The translations under genes were made by a program, and so were the position numbers. The notes under the pieces are model-generated. The model was given only the letters and a program-made list of their open reading frames with translations, was not told where the DNA came from and searched no databases. A DNA stretch of 64,000 nt from Epinephelus fuscoguttatus (Eukaryota; Chordata; Actinopteri; Perciformes; Serranidae): positions 24,999,437 to 25,063,436 of the forward strand of contig NC_064763.1 in assembly GCF_011397635.1 (NCBI RefSeq). Direction: 5' to 3'. Shown here in pieces: positions 58,865 to 64,000 of the stretch (positions are counted from its first letter, which is position 1; each line of letters begins with the position of its first letter).

Positions 58865-60884
58865 ATGAAAAAGTTCTGGGGTGCCACAGGTGCTTGGGTA
58901 AACTATCCATAAAGAATGATGGAAGTATGGAAAGCCGATTGAGAATTTATTCCATATCCTGACATCAGATGTCAGTTTCCTCCACTACTTTGGTCTTTCT
59001 CAGCACATAGTTGGACATTTGGTTGCACTAGTGCTGCATTTTGACCTATTAGTTGAAAAAAACCTCTTAGTCTAATTCCCAACAAGACAGTTTTTTGATG
59101 CTCTAGTGGCCCTCTGGACTGAACTAGTATTATTAAAAGTCTGACTATCTAGTGAGCTGCTAAAGCTTTGACATGTTGCCCTAAAGTCAGTGCTGTTCAA
59201 CCTTTGGACCAAAGATGAACTGCATGCAACCTAACACATCTGTATTGTGGCCCAGTTTTGAAGCCCAGAAGTCATTACTGTTCAAGGAGTATCATGACAA
59301 TGGAGTTCATTTGTTTGGCGATGTTACGTTTGTGTTTTCCTCGCCACACTTTAGCCTCTTGGGAGTATCATGTGACACCCCTGGCACTCTACATCTCACC
59401 TTTCCCCCTGATGTATGACACTGCTTATGGAGTCTCCGCTACCCTGACAGAGGTTTCAGTGAAATCGATACAGCACTACAATAACTAGGACAAAGCCTTT
59501 TTATTCAAATTGGTTACACAGCCACAAGGATGAGAAAAACTTTACATCCCCGAGCCTGTAATTCAATATGAACTAATGACCAGTGTGGGCTTTGTAGTGA
59601 CAAGGTGGCTCCTTCAGTTTGACAGTTTCTCCCTGTGTAATATCTTTTAAATGAGCCTGACAGCCTTATCCATACAGTGACTATCACTTTGCTGCATCTG
59701 TTACACAAACTGCATAAGTTCATGTAAAATCAACCACAGACGTTTGTTCCCTTGCCCCCTGGGGATCAGCTGTCATTCCCATCATCAGATGTTTCATTAT
59801 TCCCGTCATAATTAAGAGCAAACATGTAAAATGATTTCTTTAAAGTAGAAAACAATAACTCTTCTTTGATGTACTTTTCTTTTGAAGCTGCGCCACATAT
59901 TTTCACACGACAGTGCAGGTGTTCTGTTGAACGCAAATGTAAGAAAGTAGGCTGAATGTGTCACATATATGAATGTGAGCAATCTTGATGTTTAGTCATT
60001 GTTGAGCTAAGAGTTAAAGATACTAAACTTCTGGTTCCCTGACGATGAAATAGTCCTTTAAGGTAACCAGAAAAGGGAAGTCAGAAACCAGTACTGTGGT
60101 ATTCAAGTTTTTATCTTCCACCTACAAAGAGCTCCACCAGACCGAACACATCAAACTGTGCTTTTTGTTAAAGGGAGTCAGCTGACGGCACGGACACACA
60201 CACAGACAGTCACAACCTTCAGGGATACTCAACTTGCTTTGCCTGGGGGCCACTTTTGCAAATGACAGGAGGCCCGGGGGCAGTTAAAAATTCATTATAC
60301 AATTCTGGAGAAAAATAGAGGATTACCAAATCTCTTCCCCAGGCTGTCAAATGCAGATGACCTTGGGTTGGTGGTCGGACTGAACCACCAAGACAAAGTG
60401 TTGGTATTTGACAACTTGGGGATGAGACCCAACAATCAACTGTCTTTCTCCGAAATTACATACTGCACCTTTAATAAACAAACATAAACACAATTTATCA
60501 GATAAAATGAATCAAAATTAAAAAGCCCATAACTTATCTTTTTTAAATTCCCTATTCCCAAATTAACTGACTTATTAACTTAACTTATAAACTAAATTAA
60601 CTAACACTAGGCCTATATATGACAGCAAATAAAGGCAAATTTATCTGTCAATTTCTCATTTTTCAACCTTTCAGCATTTGCTGTCCTCATTTATCTTTGC
60701 AAGGAGGAAAATCCAGTTTCAGCAGCCCCGCATAGGTCAGGCGTTTCTAGGTTTTGACCAGACTGGGGGATCCTGCCCTGATTATGGGGATTTTTCATGC
60801 ACCTAATTGATACTGACGAAAAAAAAAGCAAAAATCCCAGAGTGACTTAATATATCTTCACTGTGAATTAGAAAATGGTCATCA
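58865..60884. other. Intergenic DNA with repeat debris
   Basis: 'actcaacttgctttgcctgg' (60228) and 'gggggccacttttgcaaatg' are a known fish repeat phrase. Otherwise nothing recognised. Confidence 0.4.
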
Positions 60885-61345
60885 ATGGTCCGCCAATATA
60901 GACTGTATAAATTAATGGACGTAGCTACTGTGATGTCACCCATTGGCTTGTGGACTGCATTGGTTTGAAGCCTCAAGTTCGGTATTTCGGCTGTCGCCAT
61001 CTTGGTTTTTGGTGCCAGAAGTGACCACATTTGGACGAGAGGGTGGAGGTGGCTCATAGCTCATAGTGAGCCTCGCAGACAGCCTGTCACTCAAGTGGCC
61101 ATGACCTTAAATATTCATAACTTTGAGCCTAATAAAATGGATTGATGACATAAATTAGCTATATAGACCAAAACTAGTTTTTGTACCAGGCTGTAAACAT
61201 GTTTTTTCTGCTGTTAAGATGGGCATTTTAACGTGGGTGTCTGTAGGGGTTGACTCACTCTTGGAGCAAGCCTCAAGTGGTCATTCCAGGAACTGCAGTT
61301 TTTGGCACTTCTGTTTTTGGCTTCATTTTTCAGCTCTCCTGGGTG
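60885..61345 (-). repeat. Dispersed repeat family B, copy 2
   Basis: Its reverse complement reads 'gtggtcacttctggcaccaa', 'aagatggcgacagccgaaat' and 'cttgaggcttcaaa', matching 13070-13208. It extends to 'gaactgcagtttttggcact' at 61291-61310, a phrase typical of this fish repeat. Confidence 0.6.
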
Positions 61346-61649
61346 CTGCTTGTCTGCTCCCCAGCACCCTATTGCAGGGCAGATTTGGCCTGTCAGTTGA
61401 GTATCACTTGGGTGATAGGAAATAAAATAAGGAACTGAAATAAAAAGAAATTCAAGAGAATAAACAGTATTTTCACCTCTTGACAGAAAGTAGAGGTGCT
61501 TCATATCCACAAAGCAGGAGACTTCTAATAAGCTCTTTCATCTCTCACCCATAACTGTAAACAATAACCTCCTTGTATTCCCTGCATGTACCTTTGACGA
61601 GACTGACATGAGCTCCACCCCAGCAGCCCACTCTGACTGGCACCTACAG

Positions 61650-61856
61650 CATTTCCACAGTGGGCGTGTCCACGGCTCGTTGGCTTTAGGACCCAGTGGC
61701 TCCTCCAGTGAGGCAGGCAGCGGCTCGGCTCTCAGACTGAAGCAGACAAAGGCGAGGGGAGAGACGGCGTGCCGCTATCCTGCAGCATCGACTCACACAT
61801 TCACACACACTCTTTCCCCCCCACACACTCCCTTCACTCCGCAAGCAGCGACGCAG
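61650..61856 (+). other. Candidate non-coding first exon of a downstream gene
   Basis: GC-rich for the region, with a KLF/Sp-like 'gggcgtgtcc', then purine-rich and CA-rich 5'-UTR-like sequence ending in 'gacgcag|gtgagt', a near-ideal donor at 61857. No long open frame with family similarity. The downstream gene is outside the window and cannot be named. The left edge is an estimate. Confidence 0.4.
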
Positions 61857-64000
61857 GTGAGTCCGCTTACTGGGTGGGATTATCCGCAGACTTTACTGAT
61901 GAATAACCGAGATTAAATCGGGTTTTGATTGGGAGTGCGCAAATTGAGATGACATTTTGAGTGTATGTGTGTGGGAGAAATTATTTCAGGTTTTCAGATT
62001 TTGTGCAGGTGGATTGTGAGTAGGTGTGCGCACACCCAACCCCTTTTTTATCCTACAGAAAAACTTGCATCTCTGCTGCTGCTGTGCCATGTGGCCACAC
62101 TCATCCATCATAAATGAAAAAGTGTGGCATCATCAAACTTTTTTTTTCCCCTTTTGCAAGCGTGGTTTAAAACAATCTGTGTGTGCTGTGGTGTTTCTGG
62201 ATAGATAACTGTATGACTATGACTGGAGAGTCATATAATGTGGTTGCTGGTTTGTCAGGAGTGTGTAGTCACTGGGGTGTTGTGTGGGTGGCTCAGCCAG
62301 GAGCACAATCAGAACCAGCCAAAAAAAAAATCAGATACTACATAATGTTGCTGCAGTGCTGCTTAACGCTCAGAGCAGGCTTTAATTAGGGGGGAGTGCG
62401 TTCATTTTGCTGTGATGGTGGTTTTTATTCAGCTTTTGATAAAAGTCTGCAGTGTATCAATGAACCATACAGAGATAATCATGATGTCATACAGTTTAAT
62501 AGTGAAAATCTCTCCTAGTGTCCATTATTGATATACTTTGTGGACTCATGCTGGAGAAATGAGCCGGCTGCTCCTCCAGCAGGAGCAGCAGCAGTGATGG
62601 TGATGTCACTCTGAAGGCAATGCACCCTGTTTGAGACAATGGACTGTCCTAGTTGATGCTCCACTGGGGAAGGGTCACTGTTAGCTCTGCCCATTAGTGC
62701 GGCAGATGGGCTTGAAACCTGGCCTTTGTCAGCTGAGGAGCACCCAGAAGTCCCCTCCCATCCTATCAGCGTGCCTGTCATAAAACCCCAGTCAGCAGCA
62801 CAGCACAGGGGTTAGCAGGGGATCGGAGGGCCCCGCCACATGGATGGGTGGCGGCAGCATGTTTCCTTCTTTTCTATTTTAATGGCCGCTGTTGGTTAGT
62901 GTGGTCCTCTGTACAATATCGTATCTTTACATGCACCATGACAGGCATTAAAACATGGAGGACAATGAAGGGGATCGTTAGAGCAAAAGATGGGATGAAA
63001 ACGGTGAAAGACGCAGGAGAGACTTCTGAGATTTTACTTTTTAATACATTACATGTTCATTAGACATAGGACTGCATGATATACGTGAGATCAGTATCGC
63101 AAATCTATTAATAGTGTGATATTCACGGCTGCAAATGATGATTATTTTCCTTGTCAATTCAAGATTATCTTTTGATCTGTCGATGACATATCAGAAAATA
63201 GTGACAAGTGTCCAAGGTGACGTCATCAAAAGTCTTGTCTCTCTGATCAGAAGTCCATAACCTATAGATATTCAAGTTTTCATTGATCCCCAACACCCTT
63301 TCATTGGAGAAGCTGAGAACAGTGACATTATTTGCTTGACTAAATGTGTATTTGATCATCAAATTTGTCGCAGATTACTCATCTGTCAATAAATCAATTG
63401 ATGTATCAGCATCTAAAAGTGTTGGTGTTTCGCATACATCAGACAACTCCTCAGACATGTGAATCAAGAAGAAAAAAACTCAGTTTCAATGTTGCTAAAT
63501 GATCAAATTGCCCACCTCTAACTGCAACAATTTTTCACAGAGGGACTGAAATTTGCCACAAAATGGTGCAAAATTGACAACCTCTTTCTATGACAGAAGA
63601 TGCCAAACTGTGATGTCGGTCTTAAATGTCATCAAGGAGGAACAAAGTGACCCTAAAAGACCTCATGCATGACATCTTATCCTTAGTCATTCATTTTTCT
63701 ACTTGTGAATTTATGACGATAAAGATTTGCCATTGGCACAGACAGTAGCTCAAACTGGGAAGTTTAATTCTTGGGCAAACCACTGAACAGATGAACATAC
63801 AATATTTAAAAGATTAGGATGTGATCACTCTTTAAAGAGCAGTATATTGAAAATGAGATCATGTCAGTGGAGCTTGGTTTTAAACTTCCTCTTTTATGTG
63901 GGTGTGAGTGTTTTATGGGTGTGTGTCACTTTGAAAGGTATGGTTCAATGAGTTTTTGTGGTCTTTGAGGCAACTGAGCTGTGGTCATCAGGTGGTAGGT
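61857..64000. other. Possible intron of the downstream gene; nothing coding
   Basis: No exon recognised up to the window end. 62560-62590 has a short CTG/CAG-rich patch. Confidence 0.35.

Overview
The window is vertebrate nuclear DNA, most likely from a spiny-rayed (acanthomorph) teleost. It carries two intron-containing vertebrate genes, GT-AG introns, and a fish-type repeat load: Tc1-like, hAT-like, Kolobok-like and Harbinger-like DNA elements, L1-, L2- and RTE-type LINE relics, a tRNA-derived SINE and microsatellites. No prokaryotic gene, operon, CRISPR array, rRNA, tRNA gene or endogenous virus was recognised.

Layout. 1-9.4 kb is intergenic and packed with repeats. 9.46-22.6 kb is a plus-strand gene for interleukin-13 receptor alpha-2 (il13ra2). 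Its nine coding exons join in phase into a 403-residue receptor; a possible alternative last exon at 18.1 kb would give a soluble form. 22.6-31.6 kb is intergenic, with a nested LINE insertion and a decayed Tc1-like transposon. 31.6-45.6 kb is a minus-strand gene for the four-helix membrane protein TMEM47; three coding exons join in phase into 179 residues. 45.6-61.6 kb is intergenic, with an antisense L1 relic, a THAP-bearing TTAA-flanked transposon, a minisatellite rich in nuclear-receptor half-sites, an element holding a RecQ-helicase fragment, and another L1 relic. At about 61.7 kb a GC-rich stretch ending in a strong splice donor may be the non-coding first exon of a plus-strand gene that leaves the window.

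The two genes are unrelated: one is a cytokine decoy receptor and the other a claudin-superfamily junction protein. They run tail to tail (+ then -), separated by about 9-10 kb. Most of the biology outside them is mobile-element history. Three repeat families share AGG-starting termini and TTAA or near-TTAA flanks, which suggests repeated use of one class of transposition machinery. Reading frames and splice sites were worked out by hand; family names come from remembered motifs, not from searches.
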